NCBI RefSeq assembly: GCF_900112175.1
Contig: NZ_FOYT01000006.1
Location: forward strand, 124,001 to 188,000
Origin: Halogeometricum rufum
GTDB taxonomy: Archaea; Halobacteriota; Halobacteria; Halobacteriales; Haloferacaceae
Length of the DNA stretch: 64,000 nt
Reading direction: 5' to 3'
The position numbers and the translations under genes were made by a program. The notes under the pieces were generated by a model. The model was not told the DNA's origin and ran no database searches. It was given only the letters and a program-made list of their open reading frames with translations. Below, piece by piece: positions 33,048-41,974 of the stretch (positions are counted from its first letter, which is position 1; every line of letters starts with the position of its first letter).

Positions 33048-33511
33048 TCCGCGTCACGTCGCTTGACGAGGAACTTCATGTCGCCCTCGAGGACGACGGT
33101 GCCGTCCTGTTTCGTCATCTCCACGTCGAGGACGACGAGTCCGGCGTCGTCCCGACTGCTCAGGTCCTTCCGCTCGGAGACGGTCATCGTCTGCGAGAGG
33201 GTGTCGCCGACGAACACCGGGTTCGGCAGGTCCATGTAGTTCATCCCGAGGAAGGCGATGGCCGTCCGTTCGACGATGCCGCACCGGTAGACGAACCCCG
33301 TCGACTGCACGAACGTCATCGGCCCGTGGGCGATGCGCTGGCCGAACTGGGTGTCCTCGGCGTACTCGGCGTTCGTGTGGAGTTCCGTCCAGTCGCCCGA
33401 CAGCGCCGAGTGCATCACGAAGTCCGCCTCCGTCACGGTCCGGCCGACGCTCTCGAACTCCTTTCCCTCCTCGAAGTCCTCGAAGTAGTGCGGTTCGTAG
33501 CTGTAAGCCAT
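33044..33511 (-). CDS. MaoC-like (R)-specific enoyl-CoA hydratase
   Basis: A 155-residue hotdog-fold dehydratase. YFEDFEEGKEFES at the N terminus, ALSGDWTELHTNAEYA (about residues 37-52, with catalytic Asp/His) and QRIAHGPMTFV (about 57-67) form the MaoC hydratase motif. PNPVFVGDTLSQTM is also typical. Bacterial PaaZ uses a MaoC-type domain to open oxepin-CoA, so this stand-alone enzyme may supply that step. It overlaps the LLM gene by 4 nt. ATG 33511 is supported by a TATA-like stretch TAAAATAC about 26 nt upstream on the minus strand. Confidence 0.85.
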   Translation of the reverse strand: MAYSYEPHYFEDFEEGKEFESVGRTVTEADFVMHSALSGDWTELHTNAEYAEDTQFGQRIAHGPMTFVQSTGFVYRCGIVERTAIAFLGMNYMDLPNPVFVGDTLSQTMTVSERKDLSSRDDAGLVVLDVEMTKQDGTVVLEGDMKFLVKRRDAE

Positions 33512-33678
33512 GCCGGCCCGTCGCCGTCCGTCGGTAAAATACTTTACATACCAATCGTTGCTGATAGACCGCGGTCGCTCGGCGGACGGCGAGGGGGGAA
33601 GGTGGTGGAGCGCGCGAACTGTCACGTCGGGGCGGTGTAGACGCCCGGAACGGCTCTGCGGGGGGCGACGCTAGCGCC

Positions 33679-33770
33679 GCGGGGCGGCGCGGGGCGGGGC
33701 GGACCGCGGGTGGGTGAGCGGAGGGGTGAGGAGGGGGTGTGGGGGAGGAGCGGGGAGGAGAGAGGGAGCG
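33679..33770. repeat. G-rich polypurine tract
   Basis: About 90 nt almost entirely G and A on the plus strand from 33710, preceded by GGGGCGG repeats. Several G3-G5 runs occur close together, so G-quadruplex or triplex formation is possible. It fills the 304-nt gap between paaK and the MaoC gene; no gene is seen there. Confidence 0.55.
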
Positions 33771-33815
33771 CGCCGACACGCGGCGCACGCCGCGCGACGG
33801 CGGTCCGTCCCGCAC

Positions 33816-35102
33816 CTACCCGCGGTGGTCGTAGACCCGTTGGACCTTCCCCACCTCGGTCCGAGCGATTTCGCCCGGTCGGACCAGCGAGAGGTCGTCC
33901 GGCGTGAACGACAGCACGTTCGACAGGCGGTCCAGAATCCGCTCTCGGACGCCGGAGACCGGTCCGTCGAAGTCGTCAGCCAGTTCGACGGTGAGTTCCA
34001 GCGTGTCGAGGTTGTCCTCGCGTCGCAGGTCGATGCGGTAGTACGGCGCCACCGCCTCGAACTCCAGCACGACCGACTCTATCTCGCTCGGGTAGACGTT
34101 GACGCCGCGGACGATGAGCAAGTCGTCGGTGCGGCCGGTGACGTTGTCCATGCGGACGGCCGTCCGACCGCAGTCGCAGGTGTCGTAGTTCAGCGTCGTC
34201 AGGTCGCCCGTGCGGTAGCGCAGGACGGGGAGCGCCTCCTTCGAGAGCGTCGTCAGGACGAGTTCGCCCTCCTCTCCCTCTGCGACTGGGTCGCCCGACG
34301 CCGGGTCGACGACCTCCGGGTAGAAGCGGTCCTCCCAGACGTGCAGGCCGTCCTGTTCGAGACACTCGATGGAGACGCCGGGGCCGACGATTTCGGAGAG
34401 TCCGTACAGGTCGACGCCCGTGACGCCGAGTCGGTCCTCTATCTCCTCGCGCATCGGTTCCGTGCAGGGTTCGGCCCCGAAGATGACGAGGCGGAGGGGG
34501 AGTTCGCGCACGTCCACGCCCATCTCGTCGGCCGTCTCCGCGACGTAGAGCGCGTACGACGGCGTGCAGGCGAGGGCGTCGGATTCGAGGTCCGCGAGCA
34601 GTTCCACCTGTCGCTGCGTCTGCCCGCCCCCGATGGGGATGACCGTCGCACCGATGGCCTCGATGCCCTGCTGGAGGCCGAGACCGCCGGTGAACAGGCC
34701 GTAGCCGTAGGCGTTCTGCACCACGTCGTCCGACTCCAGACCGGCGGCGACGAGACACCGCGCCATCGCGTCGTCCCACACGTCCAGGTCCGACTGCGTG
34801 TAGCCGACTATCTTCGGCTTCCCCGTCGTCCCCGAGGAGGCGTGGACGCGGACCACGTCGTCCATCTCGACGGCGAACATCCCCGTCGGGTAGGTGTCGC
34901 GGAAGTCCTCCTTCGTCGTGAACGGGAGGGCCGACACGTCGTCGACGCTCGTCACGTCGTCGGGCGACAGCCCCATCTCATCGAATCGCTCCCGGTAGAA
35001 CGGCACGTTCTCGTACGCGGTGCGGACCGTCTCCCGCAGTCGCTCGGACTGCACTCGGCGGAGTTCCTCCCGAGGGGCGGTCTCTACGCTCCGGTGTGGC
35101 AT
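33816..35102 (-). CDS. paaK: Phenylacetate-CoA ligase PaaK
   Basis: A 428-residue adenylate-forming ligase. VRVHASSGTTGKPKIVGYT (about residues 81-99) is the P-loop A3 motif, YGYGLFTGGLGLQQG (about 128-142) the PaaK-specific segment, and YRTGDLTTLNYDTCDCGR (about 300-317) carries the ribose-binding Asp and a Cys-rich turn. GRTDDLLIVRGVNVYPS (about 324-340) leads to the C-terminal domain. It activates phenylacetate with ATP and CoA to give the epoxidase substrate. A TTTTTAT box lies about 26 nt upstream. Length is normal. Confidence 0.95.
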   Translation of the reverse strand: MPHRSVETAPREELRRVQSERLRETVRTAYENVPFYRERFDEMGLSPDDVTSVDDVSALPFTTKEDFRDTYPTGMFAVEMDDVVRVHASSGTTGKPKIVGYTQSDLDVWDDAMARCLVAAGLESDDVVQNAYGYGLFTGGLGLQQGIEAIGATVIPIGGGQTQRQVELLADLESDALACTPSYALYVAETADEMGVDVRELPLRLVIFGAEPCTEPMREEIEDRLGVTGVDLYGLSEIVGPGVSIECLEQDGLHVWEDRFYPEVVDPASGDPVAEGEEGELVLTTLSKEALPVLRYRTGDLTTLNYDTCDCGRTAVRMDNVTGRTDDLLIVRGVNVYPSEIESVVLEFEAVAPYYRIDLRREDNLDTLELTVELADDFDGPVSGVRERILDRLSNVLSFTPDDLSLVRPGEIARTEVGKVQRVYDHRG

Positions 35103-35200
35103 GTTCGAACCCGACGATTGATGATGATAAAAACGTGCGGGTCGCCGTCCCGCGTCGAGTGAGGTAAACGATTATGAGGGTTCCGCGACGCGGTTCGAGC

Positions 35201-36085
35201 ATGCACGTAGCCGTACTCGGAGCCGGGACGATGGGGCACGGAATCGCGCAGGTGTCCGCGATGGCCGGACACGACGTGGTGATGCGAGACGTGGCGGACG
35301 AGTACGTTCGAGACGGTATCGACGCCGTCGAGGAGAACCTCCGCGGCGGCGTCGAACGCGACAAGGTGACCGAGGCGGAGATGACGGCGACGCTGGACCG
35401 CATCACGGGGACCACCTCGCTGGCGGACGCGGTCGCGGACGCCGACCTCGTGATAGAGGCGGTGCCCGAGGAGATGGACCTCAAGCGCGAGACGATGCGC
35501 GAGGTGGAGGGGTTCGCCGACGCGGACGCCGTCCTCGCGACGAACACGTCGTCGCTGTCCGTGACGGAGATTCTGAGCGCCCTCGACCGACCGGGGCGCG
35601 GCGTCGGCCTGCACTTCTTCAACCCCGTCCACATCATGGCGCTGGTGGAAGTCGTCGCCGCCGAACAGACGGCGGCGGCGACGCTCGACTTCGCCCACGA
35701 GTTCGTCGAAGACGTGGGGAAGACGGCGGTGGAGGTGCGGGACTCGCCCGGATTCGCCTCCTCGCGCCTCGGTGTCGCACTCGGTTGCGAGGCGATGCGG
35801 ATGGTTCAGGAGGGCGTCGCGTCGGCCGAAGACGTCGACGCGGCGATGGAGTTGGGGTACAACCACCCGATGGGACCGATAGAACTCGGCGACGTGGTCG
35901 GACTCGACGTCCGTCTGGACATCCTCGAGTACCTCCGGGAGGAACTCGGGGAGCGCTTCCGGCCGCCGCAGATTCTCAAGCGGAAGGTGCGCGCCGGGAA
36001 ACTCGGCCGGAAGACGGGCGAGGGGTTCTACCTGTGGGAGGGCGACGAGAAGGTGGGCGTCAGCGACGAGGGCGGAGAGCGATGA
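35201..36085 (+). CDS. 3-hydroxyacyl-CoA dehydrogenase (PaaH-like)
   Basis: A 294-residue NAD-dependent dehydrogenase. The Rossmann motif VAVLGAGTMGHGIAQ (about residues 3-17) and IEAVPEEMDLKRE (about 87-99) are diagnostic, the catalytic His lies in GLHFFNPVHIMALVEV (about 137-152), and DSPGFASSRL plus NHPMGPIELGDVVGLD mark the dimer domain. It oxidises 3-hydroxyacyl-CoA after ring opening. Start ATG 35201 (MHVAVLG) is chosen because the 9-residue longer frame only adds basic residues. Its TGA overlaps the next ATG, so it forms an operon with the hydratase. Confidence 0.92.
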   Translation: MHVAVLGAGTMGHGIAQVSAMAGHDVVMRDVADEYVRDGIDAVEENLRGGVERDKVTEAEMTATLDRITGTTSLADAVADADLVIEAVPEEMDLKRETMREVEGFADADAVLATNTSSLSVTEILSALDRPGRGVGLHFFNPVHIMALVEVVAAEQTAAATLDFAHEFVEDVGKTAVEVRDSPGFASSRLGVALGCEAMRMVQEGVASAEDVDAAMELGYNHPMGPIELGDVVGLDVRLDILEYLREELGERFRPPQILKRKVRAGKLGRKTGEGFYLWEGDEKVGVSDEGGER

Positions 36086-36987
36086 GCGACGACCCGGACG
36101 GCGGCGCGGGAGGCGGTGAGTCGGGCGACGGCGCGGGAGACGGACCGACGCGCGGCGGACCGGCGGCCGAGGGACCCGAGGACGTGGAATCGGTCGCCGC
36201 CGACTGCGAGACGGTGGACGTGGCGGTGGACGACCGAGTCGAGGGCGTCACGACGGTGACGATGAACCGCCCCGACGCGCGGAACGCCCTGAACGCGCAG
36301 TTGCGCGCGGAGTTGAAGCGCGTCCTCGACGCCGTCGAGGACAGCGACGCCCGCGTCGTCGTCCTCACGGGGGCCGCGGAGGCGAAGGCGTTCGTCGCCG
36401 GGGCGGACGTGACGGAACTGCGCGAACGCGACATGCTGGCCCAACGCGCGGCGAGCGAACGGCCGCGCGTCTACGAGTACGTCGCCGACCTGCGACAACC
36501 AGTCGTCGCCCGCCTCAACGGGCACGCCCTCGGCGGCGGGTGCGAACTCGCGCAGGCCTGCGACGTGCGCATCGCCCACGAACGGGCGAAACTGGGGCAA
36601 CCCGAAATCAACTTGGGGCTCATGCCCGGCGGCGGCGGCACGCAGCGACTCGTCCGCCTCGTCGGCGAGGGGCAGGCGATGCGTCTCGTCCTCTCCGGCG
36701 AACTCGTCTCGGCCGAGGAGGCGCGGGACATCGGACTCGTGGACGAGGTACACGACGAGGAGACGTTCGACGACCGGGTGTACGAACTCGCGGGGTCGAT
36801 GGCCGAGAAGAGCGGCGTCGCCCTCGGACACGCGAAGCAGGCCGTCAAAGCCGCCTCGCGGATGGACCTCGACCGCGGAATCGAGTACGAGGCGGAACTG
36901 TTCGCCCAACTGTTCGCCGTCGGCGACAAGGACGAGGGCATCGACGCGTTCCTCGAGGGCCGCGACCCGGAGTGGCCGTCGCGGTGA
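36082..36987 (+). CDS. Enoyl-CoA hydratase (PaaF-like) with Gly-rich N-terminal extension
   Basis: A 301-residue crotonase. After a low-complexity acidic Gly-rich lead of about 45 residues the core starts near TVDVAVDDRVEGV. AFVAGADVTELRER (about residues 102-115) is the oxyanion hole, and both hydratase Glu residues are present in GHALGGGCELAQACD (about 148-162) and LGQPEINLGLMPGGGG (about 172-187). This contrasts with the PaaG-like paralogue at 27162. It hydrates 2,3-enoyl-CoA in beta-oxidation of the opened ring. ATGA overlap with the dehydrogenase gene supports the start. Confidence 0.92.
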   Translation: MSDDPDGGAGGGESGDGAGDGPTRGGPAAEGPEDVESVAADCETVDVAVDDRVEGVTTVTMNRPDARNALNAQLRAELKRVLDAVEDSDARVVVLTGAAEAKAFVAGADVTELRERDMLAQRAASERPRVYEYVADLRQPVVARLNGHALGGGCELAQACDVRIAHERAKLGQPEINLGLMPGGGGTQRLVRLVGEGQAMRLVLSGELVSAEEARDIGLVDEVHDEETFDDRVYELAGSMAEKSGVALGHAKQAVKAASRMDLDRGIEYEAELFAQLFAVGDKDEGIDAFLEGRDPEWPSR

Positions 36988-37211
36988 CGGCGGCGGCCCG
37001 TCCCGGACGTCCGGTGCATCGGGTCTGCGTATAAACCCCCGACATGGACTGGTGAAGCTATATCTCGTGTCCGGGCGAACCTTACCCCCCGATTGACCGT
37101 TTTCCTTACACCACTACCCGTGTAACATCGCGCGGCGAGTCGTCACGGACCCGTCCGCCGCGTTCCTCGGCGGCGACAGAGCAAAGTACCGGCCGGCGGG
37201 ATGGAAACCTA

Positions 37212-37268
37212 ATGAACGTACAGGATAGTTCTCTCAGAGCGTCCGAGCGCGCGGCCCCGGCGTCATGA
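37212..37268 (+). CDS. Upstream ORF (18 aa) overlapping the ThDP enzyme start
   Basis: ATG AAC GTA opens 18 codons (MNVQDSSLRASERAAPAS). The TGA at 37266-37268 overlaps the next ATG (ATGA). Unlike the glycan cases, no clear AT-rich box lies 26 nt before it; the promoter may be the AT-richer stretch near 37060-37130. Confidence 0.3.
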   Translation: MNVQDSSLRASERAAPAS

Positions 37269-38959
37269 ACACGAGCGAACGACTCGTCGAGACACTGGAG
37301 AACCTCGGCGTCGAACGCGTCTTCGGCTACCCCGGCGGCCGGGTCATCGAACTGTTCGACCGCCTGCCGGAGTCGTCGGTGGACCTGGTCCGCCCGCGCG
37401 ACGAACGCGAGGCGAGCGTCATGGCCGAGATGCACGGCCGCCTCACGGGCGACCCCGGCGTCCTCGTCGGGCAGGGGCCGTGGATAGGCAGCCTCGGTGT
37501 CATCGGCCAGATGGAAGCGCGACTCGGGTCGTCACCGATGGTCGTCGTCACCGAAGCCTCCGAGCGGGGCGACTACTCCACCGTCGCGCCGTACCAGCAG
37601 TCCCGCGGCGACTACGGCGGCGTCGAACTGCCGAAGATTCTCGACGCGGTGACGAAGGAACACTGGTGTCCGCGCACGCCGCCGGAGACGGTTCGGAGCC
37701 TCCAGTTGGCGTTCAAGCACGCCGTCGCCGGACGACCCGGGCCGACGGCCGTCGTCCTCGACGGGAACGCCGTGACCGAGGAGATGCCGGACGACCCGAT
37801 TCCGCCCGTCTGGGACGACGCGGCGCAGACGCGGACGTGGTCGGCGGCGCCGACGCCGCGGGACGTTGCCGCCGCCGTCGAAGCCCTAGAGTCCGCCGAC
37901 CGACCCGTCGTCGTCGCGGGCAACGGCGTCCACGCCGCGGGCGCGTACGACGAACTCCGGACCGTCGCGGAGCGATACGACGCTATCGTCGTCACCTCCT
38001 ACCTCGGCAAGTCGACGTTCCCCGAGACGCACCGACTGGCGGGCGGCGTCGTCGGGTCGTTCGGCCACGAGGGGGCGAACCGGGTCGTCAGCGAGGCGGA
38101 CGCGCTCCTCGTCGTCGGCTGTCGGCTGAATCCGATGGACACGAACTGGGGCGCGCCGGACTTCGTCCGACCCGCGGAGCAGACGATTGTCCACGCCGAC
38201 GTGGACGCGCGCAACGCCGGGTGGGTGTACCCCGCTGACGTGGGCCTGATAGGCGACGCGGCGGAGTCGCTCCGCGAACTCGCCGAGGCCGGCGCGGCGT
38301 CGAACGACTGGGCCGAGTCGCGGGCGGCGACGGCGCGGGAGTCGTTCGACGCGCCCGAGTGCGAGTCGGCGGCGACGCCGATGCTCCCGCAACGCGCCGT
38401 CAAGGAGATAGAACGCGTGGTGGACGCGGACACCGTCGTGACGGCGGACTCCGGCAACAACCGCTTCTGGCTCCTGAACTACCTGCAGACGCCCGCCGTC
38501 CGGACGTACTTCGGAAGCGGCGGCGTCGGCGGGATGGGCTGGGCGAACCCCGCGGCGGTGTCGGCGGCGCTGGCGACGGAGAAGGACGTGCTGGCCGTCG
38601 CCGGCGACGGCGGGTTCGCGATGACGATGACGAGCGTGGAGACGGCGGTAGAGCAGGGCGTCGCACCGACGTTCGTCGTCCTCAACGACACCAGCCTCGG
38701 GATGGTGCGGCAGATGCAACGCGGGCCGGACGACATCGCGGGCGTCGAGTTCCACGACACCGACTTCGCCCGCGTCGCCGAGGCGTTCGGCGCGGAAGGC
38801 GTCCGCGTCGAGTCGCCGGACGAACTGGGCGACGCCCTCCGCGACGGGAAGGCGAGTGCGACGCCGACGGTGGTGGACGCGCGAATCGACCGGGACGAGG
38901 ACATGGCCGAGACGCTCCAGTCGTCGTTCTACGCGTCTGTCGGCGGTCTGCACGAGTAG
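37265..38959 (+). CDS. Thiamine diphosphate-dependent enzyme, acetolactate synthase-like
   Basis: A 564-residue ThDP enzyme with the three-domain layout: Pyr domain with YPGGRVIELFDRL and the activating Glu in PRDEREASVMAEMHGRLTG (about residues 42-60), central domain with VVVAGNGVHAAGAY (about 217-230), and PP domain with the GDGG...N motif (AVAGDGGFAMTMTSVETA near 444, then LNDTSLGM). The family includes acetolactate synthases, benzoylformate decarboxylases and sulfopyruvate-type enzymes; the reaction cannot be fixed by sequence alone. It is a lone gene after a 277-nt gap. The start overlaps a small upstream ORF. Confidence 0.85.
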   Translation: MNTSERLVETLENLGVERVFGYPGGRVIELFDRLPESSVDLVRPRDEREASVMAEMHGRLTGDPGVLVGQGPWIGSLGVIGQMEARLGSSPMVVVTEASERGDYSTVAPYQQSRGDYGGVELPKILDAVTKEHWCPRTPPETVRSLQLAFKHAVAGRPGPTAVVLDGNAVTEEMPDDPIPPVWDDAAQTRTWSAAPTPRDVAAAVEALESADRPVVVAGNGVHAAGAYDELRTVAERYDAIVVTSYLGKSTFPETHRLAGGVVGSFGHEGANRVVSEADALLVVGCRLNPMDTNWGAPDFVRPAEQTIVHADVDARNAGWVYPADVGLIGDAAESLRELAEAGAASNDWAESRAATARESFDAPECESAATPMLPQRAVKEIERVVDADTVVTADSGNNRFWLLNYLQTPAVRTYFGSGGVGGMGWANPAAVSAALATEKDVLAVAGDGGFAMTMTSVETAVEQGVAPTFVVLNDTSLGMVRQMQRGPDDIAGVEFHDTDFARVAEAFGAEGVRVESPDELGDALRDGKASATPTVVDARIDRDEDMAETLQSSFYASVGGLHE

Positions 38960-39040
38960 GCGGACACGGCTTGTCGGCCGCCGGCCCGCTACCGTCCCGC
39001 CGGGAAACAGTTTTGTGTGCCCGCCGCGCGACTCCCCAGT

Positions 39041-40003
39041 ATGTCTTCATCGACCGTGATAGTTACCGGCGGAACGGGGTTCATCGGGTCGTACGTCGCC
39101 CGCGAGTTGGTGGACCACGGTCACGACGTGGTCGCGTACGACCTCTCGGCGGACGCGCGAATCCTCGAGAAACTCGGCGTCGCCGACGACGTGACCGTCC
39201 GGCGGGGCGACGTGACCGACGCGCCGGACGTCATTCGCGCGATTCGAGAGACGGGCGCGACGCGCGTCGTCCACCTCGCGGCCCTCCTGACGAACTCCGC
39301 GCGGGAGAACCCCCGGGCGGCCCTCCGGGTGAACGTCGAGGGGACGAACAACGTGTTCGAGGCGGCGCGGTCGCTGTCGGACCAGGTCGAACGCGTCGCG
39401 TGGGCGTCCTCGGCGGCGGTGTACGCGCCGCCGGCGAACTACGGCGACGAGTTCGTCACCGAGTCGGACCTCGTCTACCCCGACACCCTGTACGGCGCGA
39501 CGAAGGAGTACAACGAGCATCAGGCGCGGGTGTATCACGAGGACTTCGACGTCTCGCACGTCGGCCTCCGCCCCACCGTCGCCTACGGCCCGTACCGCGA
39601 GACGGGCGGGTCGGCGTTCCTCGCGAACATCGTCGAGAAACCCGCCCTCGGCGAACCGTTCAGCGTCGAGTACGGGGACCAGGTCATCGACTGGCAACAC
39701 GTCCGCGACGTGGCGACGGCGTTCCGACTGGCGGCGTTCGCGCCCGAGGCCGACCTCACGCAACGCGTCTACAACGTCCGCGGCGAACTCGCCACGGTTC
39801 GGGAGGCCGTCGAGACGGTGCGGGAGTTACTGCCGGACGCCGACCTCACCGTCTCCGACGAGGGGGAACTGCCGTGGACGCAGCGACTCGACACGTCGAA
39901 GGCGCGAACGGACCTCGGCTACCGACCCGACTACGGCCTGGAGGCGGGGTTCCGCGACTACGTGAACGTCCTGCGCGAGGCGCACGGACTCGACCCGGTC
40001 TGA
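39041..40003 (+). CDS. NAD-dependent sugar epimerase/dehydratase (extended SDR)
   Basis: A 320-residue extended short-chain dehydrogenase. VIVTGGTGFIGSYVARELVD (about residues 6-25) is the NAD-binding motif; the catalytic Tyr-x3-Lys is in LYGATKEYNE (about 152-161), with the Ser in WASSAAVYAPP. RPTVAYGPYRETGG (about 183) is the conserved C-terminal entry segment. It probably acts on a nucleotide sugar or related substrate. Start ATG 39041 follows an AT-rich CAGTTTTGTG 20-30 nt upstream. Proximity to catabolic genes makes a role in glycans uncertain. Confidence 0.88.
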   Translation: MSSSTVIVTGGTGFIGSYVARELVDHGHDVVAYDLSADARILEKLGVADDVTVRRGDVTDAPDVIRAIRETGATRVVHLAALLTNSARENPRAALRVNVEGTNNVFEAARSLSDQVERVAWASSAAVYAPPANYGDEFVTESDLVYPDTLYGATKEYNEHQARVYHEDFDVSHVGLRPTVAYGPYRETGGSAFLANIVEKPALGEPFSVEYGDQVIDWQHVRDVATAFRLAAFAPEADLTQRVYNVRGELATVREAVETVRELLPDADLTVSDEGELPWTQRLDTSKARTDLGYRPDYGLEAGFRDYVNVLREAHGLDPV

Positions 40004-40071
40004 CCTTCCACGCGCCGGCGACGCGCGTGACGCCGGGTCCGCGCGAACGGCACCGGCGCGTCCGCGGCGCG

Positions 40072-40425
40072 TCAGTCGACGACGACGCCGTCGTCCTTCA
40101 CGTTCGGCGCGCCGACGACGAACACCTCGCCGTCGTCGAGACAGCGGAGTTGTCGCTCCTCCTCGGGCGAGACGACCACCACGTCGCCCGCCTCGAGCGT
40201 CATCGTCTCGTCGGCGAACGCCATCTCGAACCGGCCCGAGAGGACGTGGTACAGTTCCTCCTGTTCCTCCTGCCGGTGGTTCGGCCCGTAACCGCCCTCC
40301 TCGAACGTCCACACCGTCGGGCGCATCTTCTCGGGGCGGAGTTCGTAGCCGACGGCGCGAACGTCCGCCTCGGCGTGGTCCACGTCCTGAATCTCCAACT
40401 CGTCGAGGTTGACACGCTTTCGCAT
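40072..40425 (-). CDS. Cupin domain protein
   Basis: A 117-residue single-domain cupin. The metal-binding motif 1 is GPNHRQEEQEELYHVLSG (about residues 45-62, with His, Glu and His), and motif 2 is LEAGDVVVVSPEEERQLRC (about 77-95), in which the usual His is replaced by Arg/Gln. Small cupins of this type bind metals and act as isomerases or sensors. Convergent with the epimerase gene. No specific reaction can be given. Confidence 0.85.
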   Translation of the reverse strand: MRKRVNLDELEIQDVDHAEADVRAVGYELRPEKMRPTVWTFEEGGYGPNHRQEEQEELYHVLSGRFEMAFADETMTLEAGDVVVVSPEEERQLRCLDDGEVFVVGAPNVKDDGVVVD

Positions 40426-40493
40426 CGACGCGTCCTACACGGGCCGGAGAGAAAGCGTTGGGGGGTCGTCGGCGTCGGGAGACGGCGGCCGAA

Positions 40494-41171
40494 TCAACTG
40501 GTCTGGGAGTACTCCTCGACCCACTCGTCGAGGCTGATGCCCATCGTCGCCTGCGTGATGGCGTTCGAGGACGCCGAGTTCGCGCTCTTGACGAGTTCGG
40601 CCTCCAGCGTTCGCGTCGGAACCTCGCCGAGGAAGTGTGGAATTGCGCGCTGAACGGCCAGCGGACAGCCGACTTCGTGCGCGAGGGCGTACCCCGACAG
40701 CGAGTGGGGTATCTCCTCGCTCGCGTACGTGGGGTCGGGGTCCGAGCGGCAGTCGTCGTCCACGAAATCCACGTACTCGTAGCACTTGCCCACGTCGTGC
40801 AGGAGGCAGGCGGCCCGCACCACGTCGAAGTCGGGGTCCGCGCCGTGGAAGTCGCGTTGCTCCTCTGCCGACGCGACGGCGATTCGGGTGACGCCGCGCA
40901 CGTGTTCGACGTTCGATACCTCGTGGATGTTCCACGCGTACGGCACGTCGCGGACGTCGTGCCACCCCCCGCGTTCGAGGCCGAGACACCACGCCTCGGT
41001 CACCTGCACGCGGAGTTCGTCGTCCTCGATGTCGGCGAGTTCGGGAAACGCCGCTTCGACCTGACCGCGGTACGACCAGTGTCCCGCCGCGTCGTCCCCG
41101 CCGCCCGCGTCAGTGTCGCCTCCGCCGTCGGCGTCGGTGTCGGACGCGTCGGGTCCGTCTGCGTCGGTCAT
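40494..41171 (-). CDS. HD domain phosphohydrolase-like protein
   Basis: A 225-residue protein. After a disordered acidic lead of about 30 residues, the HD signature is present: His in VEHVRGVTRIAVA (about 93) and the His-Asp pair in AACLLHDVGKCYEYVDFVDDD (about 124-145). The C-terminal Asp is probably in ALAHEVGCPLAVQRAI or later. HD proteins hydrolyse phosphoester bonds of nucleotides. It lies 4 nt downstream of the EthD gene in one operon. The substrate is unknown. Confidence 0.85.
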   Translation of the reverse strand: MTDADGPDASDTDADGGGDTDAGGGDDAAGHWSYRGQVEAAFPELADIEDDELRVQVTEAWCLGLERGGWHDVRDVPYAWNIHEVSNVEHVRGVTRIAVASAEEQRDFHGADPDFDVVRAACLLHDVGKCYEYVDFVDDDCRSDPDPTYASEEIPHSLSGYALAHEVGCPLAVQRAIPHFLGEVPTRTLEAELVKSANSASSNAITQATMGISLDEWVEEYSQTS

Positions 41172-41175
41172 CCGT

Positions 41176-41898
41176 TCACCGCCCCGTCTCGTCCTTCTGG
41201 ACCGTCTCGCGGCCGACGAACCGCGGCCGGTCCTCCAGAGAGAGGAAGTTCTCGACGTCGTCCCGCGCCGCCGCGGCCTTCGGGTGGTCGGGGTCGTAGT
41301 CGCGGGAGGACTCGTGGCCGAGGGCGGCGCGGAGGGCGTCCAGACTCTCGAAGTAGAGTTCGGCGACGCCGTCGAACTCCGCGTTCTCGGGGTCCGTCGG
41401 GACGACGCGGGTGTAGCGGACGACGCCCGGAATCTCCCGCGCGAGGGGGACGTGCTCGTTCGCCCAGTGGTCGAGGAACGCGTCGTGTGACATGCCGGCT
41501 TTCCTGACGAGGAACGCCGAGTGCTTGTACAGGCCCGTCGTGTCGCCGCCCGTCCCGTCCTTCTCGACGAACTCCTCGCCGATGAGGCGCGGCCGACTGT
41601 CGACGGCGAGGAACTCGTCGACGTCCTCTCTCGCCGCTTTCGCCGTCCCCTTCGCGGGGTCGTAGTCTCGCGACCCCGGACTCCCGAGGGCGGCGTGCAG
41701 GGCGTCCAACTCCTCGAAGTAGAGTTCCGCGACGCCGTCGAACTCGCTCGCCTCCGGGTCGACGGGGAGGACCGTCTGGTAGCGGACGACCCCCTCGATG
41801 TCGCGCGCGATGGGAGTGTGGTTCTCCTGCCAGTACTCCACGAACTCGTCGTGCGTCATCCCGTCCCGACGGACGAGTAGCGCGACGTGCTTGTACAT
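41176..41898 (-). CDS. EthD-like protein with tandem duplicated domain
   Basis: A 240-residue protein made of two very similar halves (about residues 1-115 and 123-238). Each has YKH-A-LVR--GM-HD-F--W--EH-P-AR, GVVRY and FDGVAELYFE-LDAL. This is the EthD/dimeric alpha-beta barrel family. In most members one domain forms a homodimer, so this gene encodes a fused pseudo-dimer. The role is probably in ether or aromatic degradation but is not proven. A minus-strand TATA-like TTTATGC box lies about 24 nt upstream of ATG 41898. It precedes the HD gene in one operon. Confidence 0.85.
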   Translation of the reverse strand: MYKHVALLVRRDGMTHDEFVEYWQENHTPIARDIEGVVRYQTVLPVDPEASEFDGVAELYFEELDALHAALGSPGSRDYDPAKGTAKAAREDVDEFLAVDSRPRLIGEEFVEKDGTGGDTTGLYKHSAFLVRKAGMSHDAFLDHWANEHVPLAREIPGVVRYTRVVPTDPENAEFDGVAELYFESLDALRAALGHESSRDYDPDHPKAAAARDDVENFLSLEDRPRFVGRETVQKDETGR

Positions 41899-41974
41899 GT
41901 CCGTCCGGCCGTTCTCGGTTTGGGAGCATAAATCGTGAGGAAACTTGATGTGGGCGTCGGCTGTCGGTACGGGC

